A DNA stretch of 64,000 nucleotides from Microbacterium hydrocarbonoxydans (GTDB taxonomy: Bacteria; Actinomycetota; Actinomycetes; Actinomycetales; Microbacteriaceae): assembly GCF_904831005.1 (NCBI RefSeq), contig NZ_LR882982.1, positions 186,001 to 250,000 on the forward strand. The letters are read 5' to 3'. Within the stretch, counting starts at the first letter, position 1. Every line of letters starts with the position of its first letter. Both the position numbers and the translations under genes were made by a program. The notes under the pieces are model-generated. The model did not search any database, had not been told where the DNA came from, and saw nothing but the letters and a program-made list of their open reading frames with translations. Below, in pieces: positions 44,301 through 52,942 of the stretch.

Positions 44301-45103
44301 CCGCTCTCGAGTTCGCGAATGTCACCAAGGTCTACAACGTCAGAGGCGCCGGGCGCCTGAAGGCCCTCGACGACGTCAGCTTCACCCTCGAGTCCGGGCA
44401 GACGATCGGCCTCGTCGGTCAGTCCGGCAGCGGCAAGTCGACCATCGCCAAGATCCTCACCCAGCTCGAGACCCCCACGAGCGGAGAGGTGCTTCTCGAC
44501 GGCGCACCCATCCCGCGCCGCGGCAAGGGACTGCGTCGATACCGTCAGCAGCTGCGCATGGTGTTCCAGGATCCGTTCGCCTCGCTCAACCCGTACCACT
44601 CGATCAGGTATCACCTCGAGCGCCCCATCCGCCTCGACGACGTGGTGCCGAAGAACGAGACCGAGGCCGAGGTGCGCCGGCTGCTCGAACGCGTGCGGCT
44701 CGACGCTGATGCGGTGATCGACCGGCGCCCGCACGAGCTGTCGGGAGGCCAGCGCCAGCGCGTCGCGATCGCCCGCGCCCTCGCCTCGCGGCCGTCGCTC
44801 CTCGTCGCCGACGAGCCCGTCTCGATGCTCGACGTGTCGATCCGCGTCGGCGTGCTGAACCTGCTCGCCGATCTGCAGCGCGAAGAGGGTCTCGGAGTGC
44901 TCTACATCACGCACGACCTCGCCACCGCCCGTCATTTCAGCGACAGGATCATGGTGCTCAACCAGGGGCGGGTCGTCGAGTTCGGCGACGCGGACGACGT
45001 CATCCTCAACCCGCAGGACCCCTACACGCGCGAGCTGCGAGCGGCGTCTCCCGACCCCGACACGCATTTCGCGACGGCCGGCTCGCACGGAGGTGCACAG
45101 TGA
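44297..45103 (+). CDS. ABC transporter ATP-binding protein (OppF/DppF-like)
   Basis: 268 residues: Walker A GLVGQSGSGKSTIAKI, LRMVFQDPFASLNPYHSI, signature HELSGGQRQRVAIARAL, Walker B LLVADEPVSMLD and VLYITHDLATARHFSD. It is the second half of the ATPase heterodimer. The permease gene downstream starts at a GTG overlapping its stop (GTGA). Confidence 0.95.
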
Positions 45104-46188
45104 CCACCGCATCCCCCCAGCTTCCGCTCATCGAGGACGAGAACCGCGATGCGCTCGAGGTGGGCACCACAGCCACCGCCGCTCAGAAGGGGCGTGCCGC
45201 GGTGCCCTGGCGATTCTTCGCAGGGCGAGCCGGCTTCTATCTGTTCACACTGTGGGCGGCCATCACGATCAACTTCTTCCTGCCGCGGTTCATGAAGGGC
45301 GATGCTGTCAGCTCGTACCTCGCCCGCAACCGCAACATCAGCCCGGAGGCTGCGGATTCGCTGCGCATGCTGCTCGGCATCGACTCCGACAAGTCGATGT
45401 GGCAGCAGTACGTCGACTACTGGGCGATGCTGTTCCGCGGCGACCTCGGCATCTCGACCCTGCACGGCCTGCGTCCGGTGGGCGAGGTGCTGGCATCCGC
45501 ACTGCCGTGGACACTGGGCCTGGTCGGACTCGCGACGATCATCTCGTTCGTGCTCGGCACGGTCGGCGGCGCGATCGTCGGCTGGAAGCGGGGCAGCAGG
45601 CTCGACGCCCTCATTCCGATCACGACGTTCTTCAACACCATCCCGTACTTCTGGCTCGGCCTGATCGCCATCGCGATCTTCTCCTCGACGCTCAAGTGGT
45701 TCCCGTCGTCGCACGCCTACGACAAGGGGCAGTCGCCGGAGTGGAGCCTCGACTTCATCGGCCAGGTGATCATGCACGGCACCCTGCCGGCGGTCACGAT
45801 CATCATCGCGTCGCTGGGCGGATGGATGCTGGGCATGCGCAACATGATGCTCACGGTGCTCGACGAGGACTACATCACGGTCGCGCAGGCCAAGGGCATG
45901 CCGAACCGTCGCGTGCTGTGGGCCTATGCCGCCCGCAACGCGGTGCTGCCGCAGATCCAGAGCTTCGCGCTCTCGATCGGCTTCATCGTGGGCGGCACGA
46001 TCGTCATGGAGATGGTCTTCAGCTACCCGGGTGTCGGCAAGCTGCTGCTCGACGCCACCAATGCGAAGGACTTCGCCCTCATGCAGGGCGTGTTCCTCGT
46101 GATCACGCTGTCGGTGCTGGTCGCGAACATCCTGGCGGACATCGTCTACGCATACCTCGACCCGCGCACGCGCCAGACGGAGGCCTGA
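45100..46188 (+). CDS. ABC transporter permease (DppB/OppB-like)
   Basis: 362 residues. The first helix (FFAGRAGFYLFTLWAAITIN) is followed by a substrate-side region with the DppB-type SYLARNRNISPEAADSLRMLLG, then a core of about five helices with the EAA-like loop YITVAQAKGMPNRRVLWAYA and VMEMVFSYPGVGKLLLDA near the C-terminus. GTG start coupled to the ATPase gene. Confidence 0.94.
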   Translation: MTTASPQLPLIEDENRDALEVGTTATAAQKGRAAVPWRFFAGRAGFYLFTLWAAITINFFLPRFMKGDAVSSYLARNRNISPEAADSLRMLLGIDSDKSMWQQYVDYWAMLFRGDLGISTLHGLRPVGEVLASALPWTLGLVGLATIISFVLGTVGGAIVGWKRGSRLDALIPITTFFNTIPYFWLGLIAIAIFSSTLKWFPSSHAYDKGQSPEWSLDFIGQVIMHGTLPAVTIIIASLGGWMLGMRNMMLTVLDEDYITVAQAKGMPNRRVLWAYAARNAVLPQIQSFALSIGFIVGGTIVMEMVFSYPGVGKLLLDATNAKDFALMQGVFLVITLSVLVANILADIVYAYLDPRTRQTEA

Positions 46189-46189
46189 C

Positions 46190-47317
46190 ATGAGCGTTCC
46201 CACCTCGACCGAGACCACGGCACCCGACGGCAGCGCGATCGCCACGGGGATGCCCGCGACGGCGACGTTCCGCACCACCGGTGACGACGCGCCCGCCCGC
46301 AAGACCTTCTGGTCGCAGCTGACGCAGTCGTTCGCGATGTTCCGCAACCGCAAGTCGATCGCCGGGCTGATCATCCTCGGGGTGTTCGTGCTGATCGCGA
46401 TCTTCGCGCCGCTGCTCGCCCCGTACGGTCCCACGCAGAAGGACCGCACGGCGCTGCGGCAGCCGCCGTCGCTCGACCACTGGCTCGGCACCACCCACAT
46501 GGGGGAGGACGTGCTCAGTCAGCTCATCTTCGGCACCCGCGGTGTCGTGGTGGTCGGGTTCCTGTCGGCCGTCATCGCGACGATCATCGCGATCACGATC
46601 GGCGTGATCGCCGGGTACGTGCGCGGCTGGAAGAGCGAGTCCCTGTCGGCGCTCACCAACGTGTTCCTCGTGATCCCCGGAATCCCGCTGATCATCATCG
46701 TGGCCTCGCAGTTCGAGAACCCGCCGCTCATCGTGATCGCCGCGGTGCTGGGCCTCACGGGCTGGGCGTGGGGTGCCCGTGTGCTGCGCGCGCAGACCAT
46801 GTCGCTGCGCAACCGCGACTTCATCCAGGCGGCCCGTGCCAACGGCGAGCCGCTGCATCGCATCATCACGGTCGAGATGCTGCCGAACCTCATGGCGCTG
46901 ATCGCGTCGAGCTTCGTCGGCACGGTCACCGCGGCCATTCTCGGCCTCACGACGCTCGCGTTCATCGGCGTGATCCCGGTGAGCAACCTGAACTGGGGGA
47001 CCATCCTCTTCTGGGCGCAGCAGAACGGCGCCTTCCCGCGACTGTGGTGGTGGTATGTGCCCGCAGGACTCTGCATCGCCATCATCGGCGTCGCCCTGTC
47101 GCTGATCAACTTCGGCATCGACGAGTACGTCAACCCGAGGCTCCGGTCGGCGGGTGAGCGCGCCCGTGCGATGAAGAAGAAGGGCCTCAACGTGAACGAC
47201 CCCGTGACGGCGGTGCGCGGTGCGCCGACGGCCGACTCGGGTACCGTGCAGAGCGCGGCGACAGCGACGACGACCCACAGCACGACGACCGACATGAAGA
47301 CACAGAACGCCGAGTGA
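46190..47317 (+). CDS. ABC transporter permease (DppC/OppC-like)
   Basis: 375 residues: cytoplasmic N-terminus, helix KSIAGLIILGVFVLIAIFAP, the conserved LDHWLGTTHMGEDVLSQLIF, core helices and the EAA loop NRDFIQAARANGEPLHRIIT. A polar C-terminal extension of about 50 residues follows the last helix (ADSGTVQSAATATTTHSTTT) and is unusual in composition. It starts one base after the dppB-like stop and overlaps the glucosidase gene. Confidence 0.94.
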   Translation: MSVPTSTETTAPDGSAIATGMPATATFRTTGDDAPARKTFWSQLTQSFAMFRNRKSIAGLIILGVFVLIAIFAPLLAPYGPTQKDRTALRQPPSLDHWLGTTHMGEDVLSQLIFGTRGVVVVGFLSAVIATIIAITIGVIAGYVRGWKSESLSALTNVFLVIPGIPLIIIVASQFENPPLIVIAAVLGLTGWAWGARVLRAQTMSLRNRDFIQAARANGEPLHRIITVEMLPNLMALIASSFVGTVTAAILGLTTLAFIGVIPVSNLNWGTILFWAQQNGAFPRLWWWYVPAGLCIAIIGVALSLINFGIDEYVNPRLRSAGERARAMKKKGLNVNDPVTAVRGAPTADSGTVQSAATATTTHSTTTDMKTQNAE

Positions 47318-49563
47318 TGACCTCTCAGACCCTGACCGAATCCCTGCCGTACCTCGACCCCGAACTTCCGATCGCCGCCCGCGTCGCCGACCTGCTGGAT
47401 CGCATGACGGTCGAGGAGAAGATCGGGCAGATGCTGCAGCTCGACGCCCGAGACGACCTCGACGATCACGTGCTCGGCAGGCACGTGGGATCGATCCTGC
47501 ACACCTCGCCCGAGCGGATCATCCGCGCGAACGAGCTGACCTCGCAGACCCGGTTGCGCATCCCGCTGCTCGTCGCCGAGGACTGCATCCACGGACACTC
47601 CTTCTGGCCGGGGGCGACGATCTATCCGACGCAGCTCGGAATGGCGGCGACGTGGGATGCCGAGCTCGTCGAGAAGGTCGCCAGGGCCACCGCCGTCGAG
47701 GTCGCGGCCACCGGAATCCACTGGACGTTCTCTCCGGTGCTGTGCATCGCGCGCGACCTGCGCTGGGGCCGCATCGATGAGACGTTCGGCGAAGACCCGT
47801 TCCTGATCGGCGAACTGGCTTCGGCCATGGTGCGCGGCTACCAGGGCGACGGCCTCGACGACCCGACGGCGATCCTCGCGACCGCCAAGCACTTCGCCGG
47901 ATACTCCGAGACGCAGGGCGGCCGTGATGCGAGCGAGGCCGACATTTCGCCGCGCAAGCTGCGGTCGTGGTTCCTGCCGCCGTTCGAGCGCGTGGCCCGC
48001 GAGGGATGCCGCACGTTCATGCTCGGCTATCAGACCACCGACGGCGTGCCGATCACGGTCAACGACTGGCTGCTCAGCGATGTGCTGCGCGGCGAGTGGG
48101 GCTACACGGGCACGCTCATCACCGACTGGGACAATGTGGGACGCATGGTGTGGGAGCAGCACGTGCAGCCCGACTACGCGCATGCCTCGGCCGCCGCCGT
48201 GAGCGCCGGCAACGACATGATCATGAACACCCCGGGCTTCTTCGAGGGTGCGCTCGAGGCGGTGTCGAACGGGCTCCTCGCAGAGGATGCCTTCGACGAT
48301 GCCGTGGCGCGCATCCTGACTCTCAAGTTCGAACTCGGGCTCTTCGAAGACCCGCGGCTGCCGCAGCGCGAGCTGGCTGCCGTGGTCGGCAGCGCCGCGC
48401 ACGCCGAGCTCAACCTCGAGACGGCACGCCGCTCGATCGTGCTGCTCGAGAACGACGGTGTGCTGCCGCTCGACCCCGCCGCGCTGCTGAAGGTCGCCGT
48501 GGTCGGGCCGCTCGCCGACGACGCCCAGACGCAGCTCGGCGACTGGGCGGGTGGATCGGGTCAGGCCGGATGGCTCGACGGACAGCCGCGCGAGATGATC
48601 ACGACCGTGCTCGACGGTCTCGCCGGGGTGGGCGGATGGTCGGTCTCGCACGTGCGCGGCGCCGACATCCTGACGCTCGAGAGCGACCCGCGCGGGGCGA
48701 CCTTCCCCGACGGTCAGCCTCGTCCTCCGGTGGTGGTGCCCACATCGGCCGACCAGGCGCTGATCGCCGAGGCGGTCGCCGCTGCGGCGGCATCCGACGT
48801 CGTGGTCGCCGTCGTCGGCGACCGCATCGAGCTGGTCGGCGAGGGCCGCTCGACCGCGACGCTCGAGCTGATCGGCGGACAGAACGCCCTGCTCGACGCG
48901 CTCATCGCGACGGGCACGCCGGTGGTCATTGTGCTGCTCGCCTCGAAGCCGCTCGTGCTGCCGGCATCCGCATCGAAGGCCGCCGCCGTGATCTGGGCCG
49001 CGAACCCGGGAATGCAGGGTGGGCGCGCCCTGGCCGAGATCATCTCGGGCGCGGTCGAGCCGTCGGGGCGCCTGCCGATCTCGTTCGCGCGCCACGTCGG
49101 TCAGCAGCCGACCTACTACAACCAGATCCGGGGCCAGCACGGAGACCGCTACGCCGACCTGACCCAGTCACCCGCGTGGGCGTTCGGCGAGGGCCGGTCG
49201 TACTCGTCGGTCTCGTATGGCGAGCTGTCGCTCACGTCCGACCGGGTCGGTGTCGACGATACGGTCGTCGCCGAGGTCACGGTCACGAACACGGGTTCTC
49301 GGCCTGTGCGCGAGACCGTGCAGGTCTATGTGCGCGACTCGGTGACGAGTGTCAGCTGGGCCGACAAAGAGCTCAAGAGCTACCGCCAGGTCGACATCGC
49401 GCCCGGCGAGTCGGTGCGGGTGCGCCTCGAGCTCGCCGTCGCCGAATGCTCGATCGTCGACGCCGTCGGCATCCGCCGGGTGGAGCCGGGGGCGTTCGAG
49501 CTGCTCGTGGGGCCGAGCTCGCGCAACGAGGTCCTGCTGAGCGCTCCGTTCACCGTCGCCTGA
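47317..49563 (+). CDS. GH3 beta-glucosidase/beta-xylosidase
   Basis: 748 residues without a signal peptide, so cytoplasmic. Domain order: GH3 N-terminal barrel (MTVEEKIGQMLQLDARDDLD; LVAEDCIHGHSFWPGATIYP; AKHFAGYSETQGGRDASEAD), nucleophile D270 in LITDWDNVG, GH3 C-terminal sandwich (RRSIVLLENDGVLPLDP; VVIWAANPGMQGGRALAEII) and a fibronectin-III-like end (VTNTGSRPVRETVQVYVRDS). It would release glucose or xylose from oligosaccharides brought in by the Opp-type importer. ATG at 47317 sits in TGATG with the permease stop; a GTG at 47314 is the alternative. Confidence 0.95.
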   Translation: MTSQTLTESLPYLDPELPIAARVADLLDRMTVEEKIGQMLQLDARDDLDDHVLGRHVGSILHTSPERIIRANELTSQTRLRIPLLVAEDCIHGHSFWPGATIYPTQLGMAATWDAELVEKVARATAVEVAATGIHWTFSPVLCIARDLRWGRIDETFGEDPFLIGELASAMVRGYQGDGLDDPTAILATAKHFAGYSETQGGRDASEADISPRKLRSWFLPPFERVAREGCRTFMLGYQTTDGVPITVNDWLLSDVLRGEWGYTGTLITDWDNVGRMVWEQHVQPDYAHASAAAVSAGNDMIMNTPGFFEGALEAVSNGLLAEDAFDDAVARILTLKFELGLFEDPRLPQRELAAVVGSAAHAELNLETARRSIVLLENDGVLPLDPAALLKVAVVGPLADDAQTQLGDWAGGSGQAGWLDGQPREMITTVLDGLAGVGGWSVSHVRGADILTLESDPRGATFPDGQPRPPVVVPTSADQALIAEAVAAAAASDVVVAVVGDRIELVGEGRSTATLELIGGQNALLDALIATGTPVVIVLLASKPLVLPASASKAAAVIWAANPGMQGGRALAEIISGAVEPSGRLPISFARHVGQQPTYYNQIRGQHGDRYADLTQSPAWAFGEGRSYSSVSYGELSLTSDRVGVDDTVVAEVTVTNTGSRPVRETVQVYVRDSVTSVSWADKELKSYRQVDIAPGESVRVRLELAVAECSIVDAVGIRRVEPGAFELLVGPSSRNEVLLSAPFTVA

Positions 49564-49573
49564 ACCTCCTCGG

Positions 49574-49660
49574 CGCCGTCTCGCCGTCTCCGGTGCCGTC
49601 CCGCCGTCTCCCGCCGTCTCCGTCTCCGGCGCCGTCTCCGTCTCCGGTGCCGTCCCGTCG
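49574..49660. repeat. Low-complexity CCGTCTC repeat
   Basis: Irregular copies of CCGTCTC(C/G)GG(T/C)G and CCGTCCCG run from just after the GH3 stop to 49660. They look slippage-prone. No gene is visible in the whole 245-bp convergent gap. Confidence 0.8.
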
Positions 49661-49665
49661 GCCAG

Positions 49666-49787
49666 ACCCACATCGCCGCACGAGACCCACGTCCTGCACA
49701 TGGGTTTCGTGCGGCGATGTGGGTTTCGACGACTGAGGGCGTCCTGCACATGGGTCTCGTGCCGCGATGTGGGTTTCGACGAGTGAG
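49666..49787. repeat. Inverted and direct repeat, family E
   Basis: A 24-nt arm starting ACCCACATCGCCGCACGAG (49666-49689) is repeated inverted at 49701-49724 with one mismatch and again at 49751-49774 with another. The two right arms lie in 47-bp direct copies (49691-49737, 49741-49787; period 50) that start GTCCTGCACATGGGT. It sits between the convergent GH3 and soxR genes. Confidence 0.9.
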
Positions 49788-49808
49788 TCGAGGCCGCGAC
49801 CACGGCGC

Positions 49809-50291
49809 TCAGACGTCCTCGTCGCGGAGTCGCTGAGGACCCGCGCCCTGGCTCCCCAGAGCATCGTCGGGGTTGAGCAGACCGCACGCCTTCATCGACA
49901 GGCACCCGCAGCCGATGCATCCGGTCAGCTCTCGTTCGAGGCGCTCGATGCCTTCGCGGCGCTTCTCGAGCTCGCGCTTCCAGCGCCGCGACGCCCGCTG
50001 CCAGTCCTCATGACTGGGCGTCTGCGTGAGCGGAACGTCGGCGAACGCATCGTGCACATCGGACAGCGGGATGCCGAGGCGCTTCGCCACCGTGATGAGC
50101 GAGACCCGTCGCAGCATGTGGCGGGCGTAGCGGCGCTGATTGCCCGCGGTGCGAGTGGACGCGATGAGGCCGAGGCTCTCGTAGAAGTGCAGGGCCGAGG
50201 GGGCGACGCCGGTGCGACGGCTCATCTCGCCGATGGTCAGCGGCTCGTCGGGGCCGTGCGGCGTGCGCTCCGCGTCAGCGTCGGCATTCAT
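49809..50291 (-). CDS. soxR: SoxR, redox-sensing MerR-family regulator
   Basis: 160 residues: MerR helix-turn-helix LTIGEMSRRTGVAPSALHFY, ESLGLIASTRTAGNQRRYAR, a dimerisation helix and the [2Fe-2S] Cys set CIGCGCLSMKAC (CX2CXCX5C). It is activated by redox-cycling compounds or superoxide. AGGAGG lies 5 nt before the ATG. It is divergent from a ferredoxin/flavin reductase/SOD operon with a textbook SoxR box between them. Confidence 0.96.
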   Translation of the reverse strand: MNADADAERTPHGPDEPLTIGEMSRRTGVAPSALHFYESLGLIASTRTAGNQRRYARHMLRRVSLITVAKRLGIPLSDVHDAFADVPLTQTPSHEDWQRASRRWKRELEKRREGIERLERELTGCIGCGCLSMKACGLLNPDDALGSQGAGPQRLRDEDV

Positions 50292-50306
50292 CGCGACCTC
50301 CTCGAT

Positions 50307-50337
50307 TTGACCTCAAGTGTACTTGAGGTCATACGGT
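50307..50337 (+). promoter_or_regulatory. SoxR-dependent promoter with SoxR box
   Basis: CCTCAAGTGTACTTGAGG (50311-50328) differs from the enterobacterial soxS box only in the central bases and extends outward to TGA/TCA. It sits between TTGACC (50307-50312) and TACGGT (50332-50337). The 19-bp spacer is the overlong spacing that MerR-family activators correct. Confidence 0.88.
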
Positions 50338-50344
50338 GGCAACC

Positions 50345-50374
50345 GTGACAGAAACGGAGACCGCCACCTCATGA
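50345..50374 (+). CDS. 9-codon leader ORF overlapping the ferredoxin start
   Basis: GTG at 50345 opens MTETETATS and a TGA (50372-50374) overlapping the ferredoxin ATG (ATGA). TACGGT ends 7 nt upstream, so the GTG would be the first codon of the SoxR-driven mRNA. Same plan as before moaA and kdpF. It may only feed ribosomes into the ferredoxin gene. Confidence 0.5.
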   Translation: MTETETATS

Positions 50375-50697
50375 CCTATGTGATCGCGCTGCCATGCGTC
50401 GATGTCAAGGACCGTGCGTGCATCGACGAGTGTCCTGTCGACTGCATCTATGAGGGCGAGCGCTCGCTGTACATCCATCCCGACGAATGCGTCGACTGCG
50501 GCGCGTGCGAACCCGTCTGCCCCGTCGAGGCGATCTACTACGAAGACGACCTGCCGGAAGAATGGCAGGACTACTACAAGGCCAACGTCGAGTTCTTCGA
50601 TGAGATGGGATCGCCCGGAGGCGCCGCGAAGCTCGGCGTCATCGAGCGCGACCACCCGATCATCGCAGCCCTTCCGCCACAGGAGGCACCCGCATGA
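50371..50697 (+). CDS. fdxA: 7Fe ferredoxin (FdxA type)
   Basis: 108 residues with the two-cluster pattern CVDVKDRACIDECPVDCIY (3Fe-4S half) and CVDCGACEPVCPVEAIYY (4Fe-4S half), then the usual long tail. ATG at 50371 gives the standard N-terminus MTYVIALPCVDV; an upstream in-frame ATG overlaps the promoter and is rejected. It transfers electrons, here probably for repair or to keep SoxR reduced. Overlaps the flavin reductase gene by 4 nt. Confidence 0.94.
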   Translation: MTYVIALPCVDVKDRACIDECPVDCIYEGERSLYIHPDECVDCGACEPVCPVEAIYYEDDLPEEWQDYYKANVEFFDEMGSPGGAAKLGVIERDHPIIAALPPQEAPA

Positions 50698-51218
50698 CCA
50701 CCCAGCCGCATCCCGCCGCCCCCGTGCCTTCCGAGGTCGGTGAAGGACTCAAGGCCGCATTCCGTGCGCATCCGGCCGGCGTCGCGATCATCACGGCGAT
50801 GACCCCTGCGGGGCCGGTCGGCCTCACGGCCTCCAGCGTCGCGTCCGTCGCTGTCGACCCGGCGGCGATCGTGTTCTCGGTGACCAGGGCGACCGGCAGC
50901 GCGGGGTCGATCCTCAACGCGGAGTCGTTCGTCGTGCACCTGATCGACGACGAGCATTCGGCCCTGGCGCAGAGCTTCGCGGTGAGCGGCGCCGACCGCT
51001 TCACGCCCGATCAGGGCTGGAGCACTCTTCCGACCGGTGAGCCGTATCTCGCCGAGGCGCGCGCCGCGATGCGCGGTCACACGATGTCGACCGTCGCGGT
51101 CGGCTCATCGACCGTGGTGGTCGCCGAGATCGACGAAGTGCTGCTCGGGCGGCCGGGTCGACCGCTCGTCTACCTCGACCGCCGGTTCCACTCACTCCCC
51201 ACCGATCAGAACGACTGA
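50694..51218 (+). CDS. Flavin reductase-like protein
   Basis: 174 residues of the flavin-reductase split-barrel family: FRAHPAGVAIITAMTPAGPV, GLTASSVASVAVDPAAIVFS, GSAGSILNAESFVVHLIDD and PLVYLDRRFHSL. It probably reduces FMN or FAD with NAD(P)H. The gene is coupled to fdxA (ATGA) and followed after 10 nt by sodA, placing it in the SoxR-controlled set. It could return SoxR to the reduced state together with the ferredoxin; this is inference. Confidence 0.9.
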   Translation: MTTQPHPAAPVPSEVGEGLKAAFRAHPAGVAIITAMTPAGPVGLTASSVASVAVDPAAIVFSVTRATGSAGSILNAESFVVHLIDDEHSALAQSFAVSGADRFTPDQGWSTLPTGEPYLAEARAAMRGHTMSTVAVGSSTVVVAEIDEVLLGRPGRPLVYLDRRFHSLPTDQND

Positions 51219-51228
51219 AAGGAACAGC

Positions 51229-51858
51229 ATGTCCGCTGCATACACACTCCCCGAGCTGCCGTACGACTACTCGGCGCTCGCCCCGCACATCTCGGGCAAG
51301 ATCATGGAGCTGCACCACTCGAAGCACCACCAGGCCTACGTCACCGGCGCCAACACCGCCCTCGAGCAGCTCGGCGCCGCCCGCGAATCGGGCGAGTTCG
51401 CGGCCGTGAACAAGCTCGAGAAGGACCTCGCGTTCAACCTCGGCGGCCACATCAACCACTCGGTGTTCTGGGAGAACCTGTCGCCCGACGGCGGCGGCAA
51501 CCCCGAGGGCGAACTCGAGGCGGCGCTGACCGACGCGTTCGGCTCGATCGACGCGTTCCGTGCGCACTTCACCGCGACCGCGCTCGGCGTGCAGGGCTCG
51601 GGCTGGGCTGTTCTCGCGTGGGACAGCGTCGGCGCCCGTCCGGTCATCTTCCAGCTGTTCGACCAGCAGGGCAACGCACCGCTCGGTGTGACGCCGCTGC
51701 TGCAGCTCGACGTCTGGGAGCACGCCTATTACCTCGACTACCTCAACGTGCGCGCCGACTACGTGAAGGCGTTCTGGGAGCTCGTGAACTGGTCTGACGT
51801 GCAGCGCCGCTTCCAGGCTGTGCAGGAGAAGACCGCAGGGCTCATCGTCGCCCGCTGA
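51229..51858 (+). CDS. sodA: Superoxide dismutase (Mn/Fe)
   Basis: 209 residues: YTLPELPYDYSALAPHISGK, metal ligands H29 in MELHHSKHHQAYV, the His of GGHINHSVFW, and Asp/His in LDVWEHAYYLDY. GVQGSGWAVLAWD is typical of the Mn-preferring group, but metal choice cannot be fixed by eye. AAGGA precedes the ATG. Being 10 nt after the flavin reductase it is probably transcribed from the SoxR-box promoter. Confidence 0.96.
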   Translation: MSAAYTLPELPYDYSALAPHISGKIMELHHSKHHQAYVTGANTALEQLGAARESGEFAAVNKLEKDLAFNLGGHINHSVFWENLSPDGGGNPEGELEAALTDAFGSIDAFRAHFTATALGVQGSGWAVLAWDSVGARPVIFQLFDQQGNAPLGVTPLLQLDVWEHAYYLDYLNVRADYVKAFWELVNWSDVQRRFQAVQEKTAGLIVAR

Positions 51859-51979
51859 GCCCACCGGGGATTCGCCGACCTCCGTACCGGTAGGCCGCAC
51901 GCGGGCGACCACTTCGCGTCATGATCCGCGACTCGGCGGGTCTCTGTCCTAGAGGCGCACGCGTGCGGCGTGCGCGGAG

Positions 51980-52419
51980 ATGGAGCACGACGTGACGGAG
52001 CAGCACTGGTCGGGGGCGGGAACCCTGCGGATCCGTGGACGCTGAAGACAGCACCGCTGTCGTCGGAGTACACGATCCATCGCGATGATGTGAGCGACCC
52101 GGCGCTGTTGATCTGCCAGGTCGGCGCGACGAGGCTCACGTACCTCGCGCGCTCGATCGATGATCTGCACGCAGAGCTGCTGAGGCGGGCGGAGTGGGTC
52201 CCGCTCGGAGCCGCTGACGAGAAGAAGGAGCCGGCTCCCGGCACCGTCGAGGCGTGGGGAAGGTCGGAGGAGAATCCCGTCGGCGGGTGGTACGGCCAGC
52301 GCAAGGGCTACCGCGGGCGTTTCGGGATGTATCTTCCGCCGCTCCTCGAGGCTCTCGGCCTCGTCGAACTCGAGCACAACCCGCGGAACAACCGCGTCAG
52401 AGCGCTGCCGGCCGACTGA
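51980..52419 (+). pseudogene. Small conserved actinobacterial gene with an apparent 1-nt frameshift
   Basis: The body (about 52021-52419) encodes ADPWTLKTAPLSSEYTIHRD, VGATRLTYLARSIDDLHAEL, GTVEAWGRSEENPVGGWYGQ and FGMYLPPLLEALGLVEL, like a conserved uncharacterised actinobacterial family. Its frame has poor G/C third positions upstream of about 52010, whereas another frame from ATG 51980 (MEHDVTEQHWSG) is well biased and ends in a TGA soon after. Adding one G to the G5 run at 52011-52016 would join the two into one protein of about 147 residues. So there is a real frameshift, or a base missing from the sequence. Function unknown. Confidence 0.65.
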
Positions 52420-52531
52420 CCGCGCCGCGTCGGGCGGACTTCTCCCTATCGGGCGGAGTATGCGGCAGCATCCGGCCGCCCGACGCCGAGATCACCTCCC
52501 GAGGCGAGCCGGGACTCAGGCGAGCCGGGAG

Positions 52532-52942
52532 TCAGCCGAGCAGCTCGCCCGCGAGCGCCTCGATGCGGCGGCGGATGTCGTCGCGGATCGGACGCACGGC
52601 GTCGATGTCCTGCCCGGCCGGGTCGTCGAGCTCCCAGTCCTCGTAGCGCTTTCCGGGGAAGAACGGGCAGGCGTCGCCGCATCCCATCGTGATCACGACA
52701 TCGGATGCCTGCACTGCCTCGGTCGTGAGCACCTTGGGCTGCTCGGTGGTGATGTCGATGCCGAGCTCGCTCATCGCCTCGACCGCGATCGGGTTGATCT
52801 GCTCGGCCGGCATCGAGCCGGCTGAGCGCACCTCGATGCGGTCTCCGGCGACCTCGCGCAGAAAGCCTGCGGCCATCTGCGAGCGACCCGCATTGTGCAC
52901 GCACACGAAGAGGACGGACGGCTTGGTGGTGGTCGTGGTCAT
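52532..52942 (-). CDS. arsC: Arsenate reductase/low-molecular-weight phosphatase-type ArsC
   Basis: 136 residues with the P-loop VLFVCVHNAGRSQMAAGFLR (CX5R), the resolving-Cys region VITMGCGDACPFFPG and the general-acid Asp in WELDDPAGQDID. This is the thioredoxin/mycoredoxin-coupled type that reduces arsenate to arsenite. It overlaps the flavoprotein gene upstream by 4 nt, so both are expressed together from the promoter shared with arsR. Confidence 0.93.
   Translation of the reverse strand: MTTTTTKPSVLFVCVHNAGRSQMAAGFLREVAGDRIEVRSAGSMPAEQINPIAVEAMSELGIDITTEQPKVLTTEAVQASDVVITMGCGDACPFFPGKRYEDWELDDPAGQDIDAVRPIRDDIRRRIEALAGELLG

Noticed and set aside
46519..49140. 873-codon minus-strand reading frame opposite the permease and GH3 genes
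   Set aside because: A mirror of high-GC coding DNA; the sense strand encodes complete known families.
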